In this document: positions 46,014 to 55,900 of the stretch, piece by piece
Layout: each line of letters starts with the position of its first letter
How positions within the stretch are numbered: position 1 is the first letter of the stretch
NCBI RefSeq assembly: GCF_003149455.1
Contig: NZ_QFFK01000008.1
Span: 1-64,000 of the forward strand
Source of the DNA: Chitinophaga deserti
Lineage (GTDB): Bacteria > Bacteroidota > Bacteroidia > Chitinophagales > Chitinophagaceae
DNA length: 64,000 nt
Reading direction: 5' to 3'
Notes under the pieces: model-generated
The model's input: only the letters and a program-made list of their open reading frames with translations
What the model was told of the DNA's origin: nothing
Database searches by the model: none
Translations under genes and position numbers: made by a program

Positions 46014-46901
46014 TCATTTGAAAATGGAAGTTACGGCCCGGGCAATCCATACCTGTGGCGGGGTAAGCCGGAACAGTGCTGCAATGGTAGCGGCAGTATC
46101 GAACGTCATCACGCTTTCGGTTACTTCATAACTGGCCTTGATACCAGGTCCCTTCACGATCCAGGGGATTTCCATTTCCTGCATGGAAATAGCGCCATGG
46201 CCTTTATTGATACCGCCGTGATCCGCAGTAAAGATCACCACCGTTTCTTTTTCTATACCTGCTTCTTTGATGGCCTGCAGGATTTCACCGATATGCGCGT
46301 CTGTCCGTTCTACGGAAGCGTAGTATTCAGGTGTGTTATGTCCCACTTTGTGCCCCACGCTGTCTACATCGTGGAGGTGTACAAACAGGAAGGTCGGTTT
46401 CCTGCTTTTGATATAATCGCAGGCTGCCGCTGCCAGGGCAACATCGCCATCGCAGTTCTGATCTTTATTCACGGCTTTTTTAGGGAAGAGATAACCGATA
46501 CCGTCCCATTCATAGATCACGCCGATCTCGCTGGCGGGTTGTGCTTTGCGGAGCAGGGAATAAACGGTGGGGAACATGCCATACTCATCGAGTACACGGG
46601 CAGGAAGGTCGGGCTGCTTGCTGCCCCAGGTGGTATACCCATGCAGCTCAGGGCCGGCGCCCATTACCATGGAAGCCCAGTTGGGAGCGCTGGAAGAAGG
46701 AAGTACGGTGCGTGCATGCAGGGTCCAGGAACCCTGTTCCATCATTTTACGCAGGTGAGGAACTTTGGCCTGGCTGAAGGCGTATGCCCCAAACCCGTCT
46801 GACCCGATCAGGATCACATGTCTGGGCCTGGACTGAGCGATGGCGCTAAGCCCCATACACAGGCTCAGCAAGGAAAGGCATAAGTATTTTACGCGTATCA
46901 T
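46014..46901 (-). CDS. Alkaline-phosphatase-superfamily phosphodiesterase
   Basis: About 295 residues. A signal peptide ends at AIAQ. The fold is that of nucleotide pyrophosphatase/phosphodiesterase and phosphonoacetate hydrolase (PhnA) enzymes: first metal ligand in LIGSDGFG, nucleophile region SSSAPNWASMVMGAGPELHG, then HLHDVDSVGH, and TADHGGINKGHG with the remaining metal ligands. Secreted to the periplasm. The ATG at 46901 precedes the signal peptide; a TTG at 46922 is unlikely. It has its own copy of the cluster's palindrome 30 bases upstream. It could release phosphate or phosphonate-bearing pieces outside the cytoplasm for uptake. Confidence 0.83.
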   Translation of the reverse strand: MIRVKYLCLSLLSLCMGLSAIAQSRPRHVILIGSDGFGAYAFSQAKVPHLRKMMEQGSWTLHARTVLPSSSAPNWASMVMGAGPELHGYTTWGSKQPDLPARVLDEYGMFPTVYSLLRKAQPASEIGVIYEWDGIGYLFPKKAVNKDQNCDGDVALAAAACDYIKSRKPTFLFVHLHDVDSVGHKVGHNTPEYYASVERTDAHIGEILQAIKEAGIEKETVVIFTADHGGINKGHGAISMQEMEIPWIVKGPGIKASYEVTESVMTFDTAATIAALFRLTPPQVWIARAVTSIFK

Positions 46902-46931
46902 ACGGGAATATTTGCCTCCCAAGATACTTTA

Positions 46932-46954
46932 TATATTTCTTTGTGGGAAATAAT
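46932..46954. promoter_or_regulatory. Operator-like palindrome 3 of the phosphonate-type cluster
   Basis: TATATTTC, 7 bases (TTTGTGG), GAAATAAT. It lies 30 bases upstream of the phosphodiesterase start on the minus strand. A degenerate further copy (AATATTTC, 7 bases, TAAATTTA) begins 20 bases further on. Confidence 0.6.
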
Positions 46955-46971
46955 ATTTCTTTTAAGTAAAT

Positions 46972-47589
46972 TTACTTGCTGCTTTCTGCAAAGAAGTACA
47001 TTACGAGTAATTGCACGTTAGTAGGCTGCGTATGGATAGGAACATGGGGAATGTTTCCGTCGAAGAAAATTGAATCACCCTCAGCGAGTTCAAACACACG
47101 ATCTTCCAGCTGATACTGCAGGTTTCCGCTGAGTACAAACACCAGTTCATACGCCGCCGTTGTTACTGGCGGGCGGTGCGCACCGGGCCGCAGGGTGAGG
47201 ATAGACAATTGAAAGGCGCCATTCCCGAAGCTGTGTTCGAAAACTGACTGATATTCGAAGCCGACAGCGTTTTCCTCTTTTTCATAAGGGGTATAGCCGG
47301 CTTTAGGCATATGCAGGTATCCCGGGAAATCGTTCTCCGCACTCAGTTCCGCAAAGAACGTTTCGGGCTTGATGCCCAGCTTTTGAATGATGGTGAACAG
47401 GGTAGGGATGGTAGGCAGCATACGACCGTTCTCAATTTTGGAAAGCATAGCGGATTTGATGCCTGTAACCCCGGAAAGGTCGAGCAGCTTCAACCCTTTA
47501 TCTTTCCGATACCTGCGGATAAGGCCGCCTATTTTATGATATACCAGCTGTCCGCTGTTGACTGATTCCTGATGTGGCTCCTGGTTCAT
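46972..47589 (-). CDS. XRE-family regulator with cupin sensor domain
   Basis: 205 residues. The N-terminal lambda-repressor-like helix-turn-helix (about 20-78; GGLIRRYRKDKGLKLLDLSG, SAMLSKIENGRMLPTIPTL) is joined to a C-terminal cupin (about 120-200; LRPGAHRPPVTTAAYELVFVL, GDSIFFDGNIPHVPI). XRE-cupin proteins usually repress catabolic genes until a small ligand binds the cupin. Divergent from the OPA-type transporter. The shared TTTC-N7-GAAA palindromes near every promoter of this cluster are the natural binding sites for it; that pairing is inference. Confidence 0.87.
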   Translation of the reverse strand: MNQEPHQESVNSGQLVYHKIGGLIRRYRKDKGLKLLDLSGVTGIKSAMLSKIENGRMLPTIPTLFTIIQKLGIKPETFFAELSAENDFPGYLHMPKAGYTPYEKEENAVGFEYQSVFEHSFGNGAFQLSILTLRPGAHRPPVTTAAYELVFVLSGNLQYQLEDRVFELAEGDSIFFDGNIPHVPIHTQPTNVQLLVMYFFAESSK

Positions 47590-47641
47590 TTGACTTAACG
47601 ATTAATTAAAGTTACTACCGCGAATTTAACGAATAAGAAAA

Positions 47642-47664
47642 TTAGTTTCGTGTCAGGAAATAAT
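47642..47664. promoter_or_regulatory. Operator-like palindrome 4 of the phosphonate-type cluster
   Basis: TTAGTTTC, 7 bases (GTGTCAG), GAAATAAT. It sits in the divergent region between the XRE-cupin gene and the transporter, 29 bases before the transporter start, and contains TAGTTTCG, one mismatch from the TAnnTTTG -7 box. Confidence 0.65.
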
Positions 47665-47693
47665 AGCCGGCTTTCCATGTAGCCGGAGTTTGT

Positions 47694-48995
47694 ATGAAGC
47701 ACGGCGGCATGAAGATAATGCACGCTTTAATAAAGTATGATAAGATGGCTCGCGAATTAATGAACCATACCGGCACCTGGCGGCGGTGGCAGATGTTGCT
47801 GCTGACCATGTTCTGTTACCTTTTCTTCTACACAGGCAGGCACAACTTTGGCTGGGCTGCACACGATCTGGCGGATACGCTCCACGTCTCCTTCACCAAA
47901 ATAGGATGGATCAGTTTCACCATGCTGGCAGGCTATGCGCTGGGGCAACTGATCAATGGTAACCTGGCAGACAGGCTGAGCCCCAAACACATGATTGCAG
48001 CAGGCGGGTTATTGTCTGCCCTCATGAACATCCTGATCAGTTTCTCCGATTCTTTTACAACCATATTAATACTATGGGGCTTTAACGGTTACTTTCAATC
48101 CATGGCCTGGGCGTCGGGCAGCCGCATTATTGCTAACTGGTGGCGAGAGGGGAACCGTGGACTGGCTTACGGGTTATACACCATGTCTGCCGGGCTTTCA
48201 TCTGTAATAACCTACCTCTTTTCCATCCTGCTGGTTACTGATAACTGGCGGAATGTATTCCGCATCCCGGTATTGTTCCTGGCGGTGGCGGTGGTGATCT
48301 TTTTTGTGTTTGTGCGCAATGCGCCGGAGCAGGATGTGCAGGAGAAATCAGCAGCAGATAAGCCGGGATGGAAAGAAGCCTATGCTGCTGCGCTGGGTAA
48401 CCGGCAGTTCCTGATTGTGTGCCTCTCTCTGGGCTTCCAGAGTATGGCGCGTTATGCCCTCATCTTCTGGCTGCCGCTGTACTTCCTTGGTACGGCGGAT
48501 AAGAGCGCGCCCTCTTCGGTATGGATCAGTATACTGTTACCGATAGGTATGGCGGCAGGAGCTATTTCTTTCGGCGCCATTTCGGACCTGGTGTTCCGGT
48601 CTGACAGGATGTTGTCTATTTGTATGGGGATGCTTTCCTGCAGCGGATTATCGGCGGTGATATACAGTATGGGGTTTTCATCAGGTGTTGCCATTGGCGT
48701 ATTGGTATTTTGTGCGGGCTTTTTTTCATACGGCCCGCAGGCCAACTTCTGGCCATTGGCGCCGGAGCTGCTGGGGCAGCGGTTTGTAGGCACGGGCACA
48801 GGAATTATGAATATGGTGGCATATATTTTCGCAGCAGCCGGTGAGCCGCTGATGGGTATGCTGATAGACCGTTCGGGCAACCGCAGCGTTATCTTTCTGG
48901 CAGTAGCACTGATCACTTTACTCAGTGCTGCAACTATCCTGTGGGCTTTGGCTGCGGGGCGGCCGAAGCGAAAAATGTTGCATGCCGCCTTTTGA
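47694..48995 (+). CDS. OPA-type MFS transporter (organophosphate:phosphate antiporter-like)
   Basis: 433 residues, about twelve membrane segments. The FFYTGRHNFGWAA stretch after helix 1, the NLADRLSPKHMIAAGG loop and the SGSRIIANWWREGNRGLAYG stretch match the GlpT/UhpT (OPA) branch of the MFS. Members exchange phosphate for phosphorylated compounds such as glycerol-3-phosphate; OPA members next to phosphonatase-like genes are thought to import phosphonates. Several in-frame ATGs lie near the start (47694, 47709, 47718); the first is used. It has the cluster's palindrome just upstream. Confidence 0.83.
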   Translation: MKHGGMKIMHALIKYDKMARELMNHTGTWRRWQMLLLTMFCYLFFYTGRHNFGWAAHDLADTLHVSFTKIGWISFTMLAGYALGQLINGNLADRLSPKHMIAAGGLLSALMNILISFSDSFTTILILWGFNGYFQSMAWASGSRIIANWWREGNRGLAYGLYTMSAGLSSVITYLFSILLVTDNWRNVFRIPVLFLAVAVVIFFVFVRNAPEQDVQEKSAADKPGWKEAYAAALGNRQFLIVCLSLGFQSMARYALIFWLPLYFLGTADKSAPSSVWISILLPIGMAAGAISFGAISDLVFRSDRMLSICMGMLSCSGLSAVIYSMGFSSGVAIGVLVFCAGFFSYGPQANFWPLAPELLGQRFVGTGTGIMNMVAYIFAAAGEPLMGMLIDRSGNRSVIFLAVALITLLSAATILWALAAGRPKRKMLHAAF

Positions 48996-49023
48996 TGTTG
49001 TACCTTAACAGCTGCACTCTTTA

Positions 49024-51258
49024 ATGATTTATATGAAGCAACTTTTTACGCTGGGCTTCCTGATGTTGACAGGGAGCGCCATGGCGCAGCATTCCGCAAT
49101 TGCGCCTAAAAGCACGATACCCGTGGTGGCTACTGATTCCGAAGCGGATATAATCCGTAAAGCGGCGCATGTGGTACCTACTGCCAATCAGTTTGCCGCA
49201 TTGAAAAACGAATTCATCGCCTTTATACATTTCGGTCCTAATACATTTACCCGCATGGAGTGGGGGAACGGTAAGGAAGATCCTGCCATCTTCGCACTGG
49301 AAAAACTGGATACAGACCAGTGGTGCGCGGCTATGAAAGCAGCCGGTATGAAGATGGTGATCATCACCGTGAAGCACCACGATGGCTTCGTACTCTGGCA
49401 AAGCCGGTATACCCGCCACGGCATCATGTCTACCGGCTTCAGAAACGGGAAGGGCGACATTCTGCGCGACCTTACCGCTTCCTGTAAGAAGTATGGCCTG
49501 AAGCTGGGTGTATACCTTTCCCCGGCCGATCTCTTCCAGATCGAGAACGCGGAAGGGCTGTATGGCAACCTGAGCAAATACACCGAACGTACCATCCCCC
49601 GCGCAGTACCGGGCCGTCCGTTCAAAGACAAGCGTACTTTTAAGTTTAAGGTAGACGACTACAACGAATACTTCCTCAACCAGCTGTTTGAATTGCTCAC
49701 AGAATATGGTGAGGTACATGAAGTATGGTTCGACGGGGCGCATCCCAAAACCAAGGGCGGCCAGCAATACAACTATACTGCCTGGAAAAAACTCATCCAT
49801 ACCCTCGCACCCAAAGCCGTTATCTTCGGCAGGGAAGATGTGCGCTGGTGTGGTAATGAATCAGGCGGTACCCGTCCGCAGGAATGGAACGTGATCCCTT
49901 ACGAATTCAACCCTACTACTGCCAGCCAGTTCCCCGACATGGAGAAAGAAGACCTGGCGCTGCGCCCGCAGTTGCTGCAGGCTAAATTCCTTCACTATCA
50001 GCAGGCAGAAACCAATACTTCCATCCGCGAAGGCTGGTTTTACCGGGATGATGAGCGCCAGCAGGTACGCAGTGCCGATGATGTGTTTGATATCTACGAG
50101 CGCGCTGCAGGTGGTAACTCCACCTTCCTCCTCAATATTCCTCCCAACCGCGAAGGGCGCTTTTCTCCTGCAGACTCTGCCGTACTGATGGAAACCGGCC
50201 GCCGTATCCGCGAAACATATGGTAAGAACCTTTTTGCAGGAGCCAAAGGCCCCGCTGCATTAACGGATAATAATCCTGCTACCATATTATCCCTGAAGCA
50301 GGACACGGGATCTTTCATCCTCCAGACGCCCCGCCCTGTAACCATCAACCGCATCGTGCTCCAGGAAGCAGTGCGTACCCACAGCGAAAGGGTAGAAGGC
50401 CATGCCGTGGATGTATGGGAGAATGGAGCATGGAAAGAAGTTATAGCAGCCCACAATATCGGGTATAAGAAAATACTCCGCTTCCCGGCGGTAACAGGCA
50501 ACCGTTTCCGCATCCGGGTAACGGGCTCCAGGATGGCGCCTGCCATCAGCCACGTATCCGCACATTTCTTTAAGAGCCGTCCGCCGCAACTGGCCGTAAT
50601 GCAGGGAGCAGATGGTAACATCACCATTGCCCCGAAGAAAGAAACTTTCGGATGGAAGCCGCACGGGCAGGATGCCGGTAAGAACCTTGGCAATACGTTC
50701 GATATTTATTACACCATCCGCCAGAAGAACGGAACAGTTTCTGCTCCCGTTAAATACACTACTCCCTTCACATTGCCATCCGGTGAAATTCACGCAGTGG
50801 CTGTGCATGAAGGAGACACAGGCGCCGTTGCCCGTAAGGTAATCGGCCTGCCTAAACTCCCCTGGAAACTGGTGAGCGTAAGCAGTGAAGATGCCAAACA
50901 CCCCGGTGCGCATGCCTTTGATGGCAATGCACGTACCTGGTGGCAGTCTGACGATGGCGGGGAACACGCCATTACCATCGACCTTGGTGCAGCCCAGCCC
51001 CTCGCCAGCTTCGCCTACACACCGCAAACCGCTCACCGCAACGGAATGCTGCAAAAGGGCCGCCTTGCCATCAGCAACGATGGCGTAAACTGGACGCCGG
51101 TAGAAGAATTCACGTTCGGCAACCTAATCAATGATCCTGTTACCCGTTACCATTACCTGCGCAGCACCACCAACGCACGGTATGTACGGATCACTTTACT
51201 GGAAGCCGCAGGCGGCAGCAAATCGCTGGCCATTGCTGAACTGGACTTTTTCCTCTAA
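49024..51258 (+). CDS. GH29 alpha-L-fucosidase with discoidin domain
   Basis: 744 residues. A signal peptide ends at AMAQ. The GH29 barrel (about 45-390) shows FIHFGPNTFT, VKHHDGFVLW, GVYLSPAD and the nucleophile Asp237 in EVWFDGAH. The C-terminal part (about 600-744) is an F5/8 type C carbohydrate-binding domain (GNARTWWQSDDGGEHAITI, ARYVRITLLEA), with a beta-rich linker domain between. Secreted enzyme releasing fucose from host, algal or plant glycans. A second Met at 49033 fits the signal peptide equally well. It is followed by a terminator and then a GH16 gene. Confidence 0.9.
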   Translation: MIYMKQLFTLGFLMLTGSAMAQHSAIAPKSTIPVVATDSEADIIRKAAHVVPTANQFAALKNEFIAFIHFGPNTFTRMEWGNGKEDPAIFALEKLDTDQWCAAMKAAGMKMVIITVKHHDGFVLWQSRYTRHGIMSTGFRNGKGDILRDLTASCKKYGLKLGVYLSPADLFQIENAEGLYGNLSKYTERTIPRAVPGRPFKDKRTFKFKVDDYNEYFLNQLFELLTEYGEVHEVWFDGAHPKTKGGQQYNYTAWKKLIHTLAPKAVIFGREDVRWCGNESGGTRPQEWNVIPYEFNPTTASQFPDMEKEDLALRPQLLQAKFLHYQQAETNTSIREGWFYRDDERQQVRSADDVFDIYERAAGGNSTFLLNIPPNREGRFSPADSAVLMETGRRIRETYGKNLFAGAKGPAALTDNNPATILSLKQDTGSFILQTPRPVTINRIVLQEAVRTHSERVEGHAVDVWENGAWKEVIAAHNIGYKKILRFPAVTGNRFRIRVTGSRMAPAISHVSAHFFKSRPPQLAVMQGADGNITIAPKKETFGWKPHGQDAGKNLGNTFDIYYTIRQKNGTVSAPVKYTTPFTLPSGEIHAVAVHEGDTGAVARKVIGLPKLPWKLVSVSSEDAKHPGAHAFDGNARTWWQSDDGGEHAITIDLGAAQPLASFAYTPQTAHRNGMLQKGRLAISNDGVNWTPVEEFTFGNLINDPVTRYHYLRSTTNARYVRITLLEAAGGSKSLAIAELDFFL

Positions 51259-51265
51259 TCATATT

Positions 51266-51301
51266 GCCGGGCACACACCAGGGTGCCCGGCTTTCTTTTT
51301 C
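51266..51301 (+). terminator. Intrinsic terminator of the fucosidase gene
   Basis: Nine-base-pair stem GCCGGGCAC / GTGCCCGGC, 8-base loop, followed by TTTCTTTTT. It begins 8 bases after the stop codon and lies within the leader of the next gene. Confidence 0.85.
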
Positions 51302-51320
51302 TAGCTGTAATCCAATCCAT

Positions 51321-52145
51321 ATGCGTCATCTGTTCCTGTTATTTGCCGCAGCGGTAGCACTCTCCGCCTGCAAATCCACCGCCTATACCCTGCAGAACAA
51401 ATACTTCTACGTACAGGCGGATAACCGCCCGGAAAGCCGGTGGCAGATGGTGTGGCACGACGAATTCTCTTCTTCCGCCATAGATACTTCCAAATGGACA
51501 AGGATACCCGCAGGTGGGGCAGACTGGGGAAAGCATATGACTACAGACGATATCTGTTATGAACTGCGCGATGGTATGCTATATCTGCACGGTATCAATA
51601 ATCCGGATACTACAAAGGATAAGCGCCCGTTCCTCACCGGAGGCATCTGGAGTAAAGGCAAGTTCGCCTTCCAGTACGGTAAAGTAGAGATCCGCGCAAG
51701 GCTGGAAAGTGCCAAAGGTGCATGGCCTGCCATGTGGATGCTGGCGGCACAGGATAAATATGGCAAATACCCCCGCAACGGCGAGATCGATATCATGGAG
51801 CACCTGAACCACGACAGTATCATCTACCAGACCATCCACTCTTACTATACCCTTGAACTGAAACAGAAAGACAACCCCAGGCACTACGGTTCTCCCGCAT
51901 TCAATCCCGGAGAATTCAATGTATTCGGCATCAAATGGTACCCGGATAAAATCGTGTATATCCTGAACGGTAAAGAAACGTTTACTTATCCGCGCGTAGC
52001 CGGCGTAGATCCTTCCCAATGGCCGTTCGACCAGCCGTTCTATCTGCTCATAGATCAGCAGCTGGGTGGCAGCTGGGTAGGGAAGGTAGACCCGGCGCAG
52101 TTACCGGTACGCATGATCGTGGATTATGTGAGAGTATACCAGTAA
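51321..52145 (+). CDS. GH16 family endo-glycanase lipoprotein
   Basis: About 274 residues. The lipobox is ALSAC near residue 16, so it is probably anchored in the outer membrane. The GH16 catalytic motif EIDIME spans residues 155-160 (Glu155 nucleophile, Asp157, Glu160 acid/base), preceded by the family's GKVEIRARL and WPAMWML strands and followed by HVFGIKWYP-like FNVFGIKWYP. Members cut beta-1,3/1,4-glucans, porphyran, agarose and related polymers; which one cannot be told. The ATG at 51321 precedes the lipoprotein signal; an upstream TTG frame extension to 51264 runs through the terminator and is rejected. Confidence 0.88.
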   Translation: MRHLFLLFAAAVALSACKSTAYTLQNKYFYVQADNRPESRWQMVWHDEFSSSAIDTSKWTRIPAGGADWGKHMTTDDICYELRDGMLYLHGINNPDTTKDKRPFLTGGIWSKGKFAFQYGKVEIRARLESAKGAWPAMWMLAAQDKYGKYPRNGEIDIMEHLNHDSIIYQTIHSYYTLELKQKDNPRHYGSPAFNPGEFNVFGIKWYPDKIVYILNGKETFTYPRVAGVDPSQWPFDQPFYLLIDQQLGGSWVGKVDPAQLPVRMIVDYVRVYQ

Positions 52146-52149
52146 GCAA

Positions 52150-52872
52150 TTAAGGAAGCTTCGCCACCAGTTTCTCCGGCGAGTATTTCAGTACGAGATA
52201 AATCAGTTTCCATTTAAAGCCCGGCACTATGGTGAACCGCTTTCCGGCGTTCACGACTGCATTGGCAATGAAGGAAGGTTCCAGCATCAGGGATTCCGGG
52301 AGGTTAAGCCCTGCGGTCATTTTACTGCGGATATAGCCCGCTACAATTACATTCACGGTTACTTTTCTGGCAAACAGGTATTGGCGCAGGCCGGCGAGGT
52401 ATTGGGTAAAGGCGGCTTTTGTACTGCCGTAAATGAAATTGCTTTTTCTTCCCCGCACACCGGAGAGGGAGGATAATCCTATGATTCTTTCCAGCCGGGT
52501 GTTGGCGGTATCTGTAACGATGATGTTGAGGATAGAAACGGCTCCGGCATAATGTACCTGCATCATACGGTGACTGCCTTCGAAATCAATCATGGCTTCA
52601 TCGTTATGCTTCAGGTATCCGGCAGCATACAGCACGATTTGCGGCTTTTCGGGTAGGGAAGCATAGAAAGTGGGGTGACTGGCAAAATCAGCCGCATCGA
52701 AATACATTACTGTTACCTGCCCTGCCTGGGGAACCGATGCCTGCACGAAGCTTTGCAGCTCCGCGGTACTGCGGGATGCCGCTATGATACGGTAGCCTTT
52801 GGCGGCGTATTGAATGATGGCGGCTTTTGCAACGTCGGAGTTGGCGCCGAGGATAAGAACGGATGCAGGCAT
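52150..52872 (-). CDS. SDR family oxidoreductase with altered glycine motif
   Basis: 240 residues. Short-chain dehydrogenase fold: catalytic Tyr-x-x-x-Lys in YGSTK (near 148-152), Ser in GLSSLSG (near 132-138), and the AAGYL motif (near 84-88). The N-terminal cofactor loop reads GANSDVAKA rather than the classical GASSGIGRA, as in DprE2-type polyprenyl-linked sugar reductases. It lies 54 bases after the nSTAND gene on the same strand and may be read through from it, but nothing ties the functions together. Substrate unknown. Confidence 0.8.
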   Translation of the reverse strand: MPASVLILGANSDVAKAAIIQYAAKGYRIIAASRSTAELQSFVQASVPQAGQVTVMYFDAADFASHPTFYASLPEKPQIVLYAAGYLKHNDEAMIDFEGSHRMMQVHYAGAVSILNIIVTDTANTRLERIIGLSSLSGVRGRKSNFIYGSTKAAFTQYLAGLRQYLFARKVTVNVIVAGYIRSKMTAGLNLPESLMLEPSFIANAVVNAGKRFTIVPGFKWKLIYLVLKYSPEKLVAKLP

Positions 52873-52926
52873 GCAAAGAGTGTTTGGGCAGCAAAGATAA
52901 CATCCCCGCTGTGATATTCTTACCGG

Positions 52927-55900
52927 TTACATTTTAGCATTGATGCTGTACCGTGTTCTGTCGGCTACGGATAGTTGCGGAACTAATTGATTGCTGTTCA
53001 GAATTTCCAGCGTAGTCAGTTGCCAGAAAACCACCTCATTGCCATATACTGTAATGATCCTCGTTCCATTATTGAGCGGGGAAAGCGAGGTAACGGTATT
53101 GGTTCGGGCCGGCAGGCGGTATTGCTTTTGTGTTTCCACATTGGTGTATAGAATTGAATTGTCGGGCCTGCCGAGGAACAGCTTATTGTTATAGAAACTG
53201 ATGAAATTACTCCCTGAAATATCTGTTGGCAGCAGTTTCTCAATTGGCCGGGAATTAAACCGCGAATCACATTCATCGCAGGTAATAGGTACCAATTGCA
53301 CGGTACGGTTGTCAAAATTGATGTTTTCCATGCTTTTACCCCGGTTACCTTTGCCTTCGAACTTCGCATAGTTCAGAATAAGCCACTTCCCATCGCTTGA
53401 AAAGAGGGCGCTTTCGGCCAGTTTGGAACTGAACGATTTCTCATCTTCCCACTTTTGCTTCCTTTCAGGGTTCAGCAATGTGAGTTTTGAGGATGTGCTG
53501 GTAAGGAAGTAATTGGCGGTGGGAGAGAGGTAAGCCTGCTGGCCATACATATCTTTTACAATATTGGTTTCCCTGCCGTCTTTAGTGGCAATGGACAATA
53601 CGCCTCCGCCTTCTGTACCGGCGATCACCGTTTTACTGTCTCTTGAGAAGGCTGCATGGGTGATTTTTTGTCCGTATCTGAACGGCCGGAAGCGGCGGGC
53701 AAAACGTTCGTTGTTCCAGGTAAGGTCGTAGAGCTGCAGGGTACCGTCGTCTATTACGAGGGCCATGGATTCGTCCGGCGAAATGCAGGCGTAGCTGATA
53801 GCATCGCCCACAATGCTGCCGAAGGAATTCTTGTTCGTGATCCTGTTGGTTTTGCGGAGTACCACCTTGTTGGTATGGGTCAGCATCACCACTTTACCGT
53901 CTTTCTGGAACTCGGCAGCCACCAGATCGTTATCGATATGCACGGAATCGAAAGGCTCTTTGTTATTCAGCCTGAACATCCAGAGTTTTCTCTCCTGAGA
54001 AGATGCAATGAGGTAATACTCGCCGTCGGGCGAGAAAGAAGCGAAATCTCCCTTCCGTACAATAATGGGGTAATATAACGGTTTTTTGTAGAGGGTGTCG
54101 AGATAACGGCGGGCGGCAATATTGTTACTATCCTGCCTTACGGCCAGCTGGGCGAGGCGGAACGATTTATCCGGGTTGTCGGCTTCTTCGTTTTTAGCCA
54201 GTTGAATGAGGCGGTTGGCGCCTTCCGTATTTTTTTCATCTACATCAGCTGTCAATACTTTGGTGGCATTGGCCAGGGAGTCTTTAATACGGATGGTGTT
54301 CTGCAGTTTAATATTGTTTTCACGGCTTGCAGTCAGTGACCGGTTTAGTGAGTCTTCTGCCAGTATCAGTTGGAGGTTTACCTCTTTAAGTGTCTTTAAA
54401 GCCCTGTTGGCTCTGGAAGTAGCCCGTTCAGCAGCTATTTTTTCTATTCTCATGGAATCGCGCGCATTGGCGGCAATTACCATCTGGATACGGGCCAATA
54501 TACCGGAGTCTCTTGCCTGATCGCGTTGTATTGTTACTTCTTTCTGCTTTTTTTCCAATGCAAGCTGTGCGGCATCTTTTTCTATTATAGCAGCTTTCAG
54601 GCTTTTGGAAGAGCTGGTCTGCAACCAGAACATATAGCCAAGCAGTAAGATTATTAAGCCGCACACAGCGAAAATCGTTTTGTACTTCCTTGATTTTGCA
54701 AGGGCAAGGCGTTCCATCATTTCTATCTCACGCTGATGCCTGGCTTTTTCCTTGTTGGCACGCTGTTTTTTATAGAGCATATGCCTTTCCACAAACTCCT
54801 GTTCTTTATGGTTCATCCAGCCTGCTGCCACTTCTTTCAGCACTTCAGGCTGGGGCAGCATAATATCCCATCTTTTATCGTCGGCTTTACGGGAAGTAAC
54901 GAGGCGCAGGCGGCTCTGGAGATTGAGGATGTCTTTCCCAGAATCGTTGATCCAGTCCCAGATGCGCGACCATGTTTTTACCAGCACATCGTGCGCCGGT
55001 TCGTAATACTTCTGGCCTCCTTTGCTATGGCCGGATACGATCAGGTCGTTTTCTTCCAGGATCTTTAAAACTTTCGACACCTTTTCATTCCGCTCAGGAC
55101 TATCGTACACAAATTCCTCTTCCAGCACCCGCTGGCCCGCCAGCTCTCCGGCAGACGAGTATACCATGCGAAGGGTGATGTTCCTCACTGCGTCCTGGTA
55201 AGCAACATAATCTTTCGGGAATTGCTTTTTAAAGCCGGTATATATGTCTTCCGCTACCGACTGCAGGGCGCCGATCACACCGCCCATATTATCGTAGTCG
55301 CTTTGTAACAGCAGGTAATCCTTTACGCCGCGCTTTTCATATTTATCATACAGCTGCCGCAGGCAGAAAGACATAAGGGGCAGCAGGCCCGTAGTTTGCG
55401 AACTGTATACATCATCCGCAATCAGCTCGGCAAGAGACGGTGGGGAGAATAGCAGTCCGGCTTCGTAAGCGGGTTCCTCAATCACCTGGCAGATTTCTTC
55501 ACGTGTAAAGGGCGGTACAATGAATTTGCCGGTTTTCCAGTACGTTCTCAATGGTTCCATTACACTGAACTGCGGTTCAAAATCTGCACGTATGGTGATG
55601 ATGACGCGAATTACAGGCCTGTTGTCGCCAGGGGCTTTGGGCCTTACCAGTTCATGTATGCGTTTGAAAACATTCTGGCACAGCTTATCGTCGGTTATCC
55701 TTGTCCGCAGCTCCTCGTATTGGTCTATGAGCAGGATGTTTGTAACATTGGGATCTGGGTTGGCATCCCTTACTGCGGCATTGATTTCTTTCAGGGGATT
55801 ATCTTCCCCGGCACGAAGTATACGCAGGATGTTATAGGTTTCTTTATCCAGCGCAGGGAAAATACCGGCTTTGATGAGCGATGATTTACCCACACCGGAG

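Noticed and set aside
51264..51320. N-terminal extension of the GH16 protein from TTG 51264
   Set aside because: The extension lies across the terminator hairpin of the fucosidase gene and would bury the lipoprotein signal peptide.
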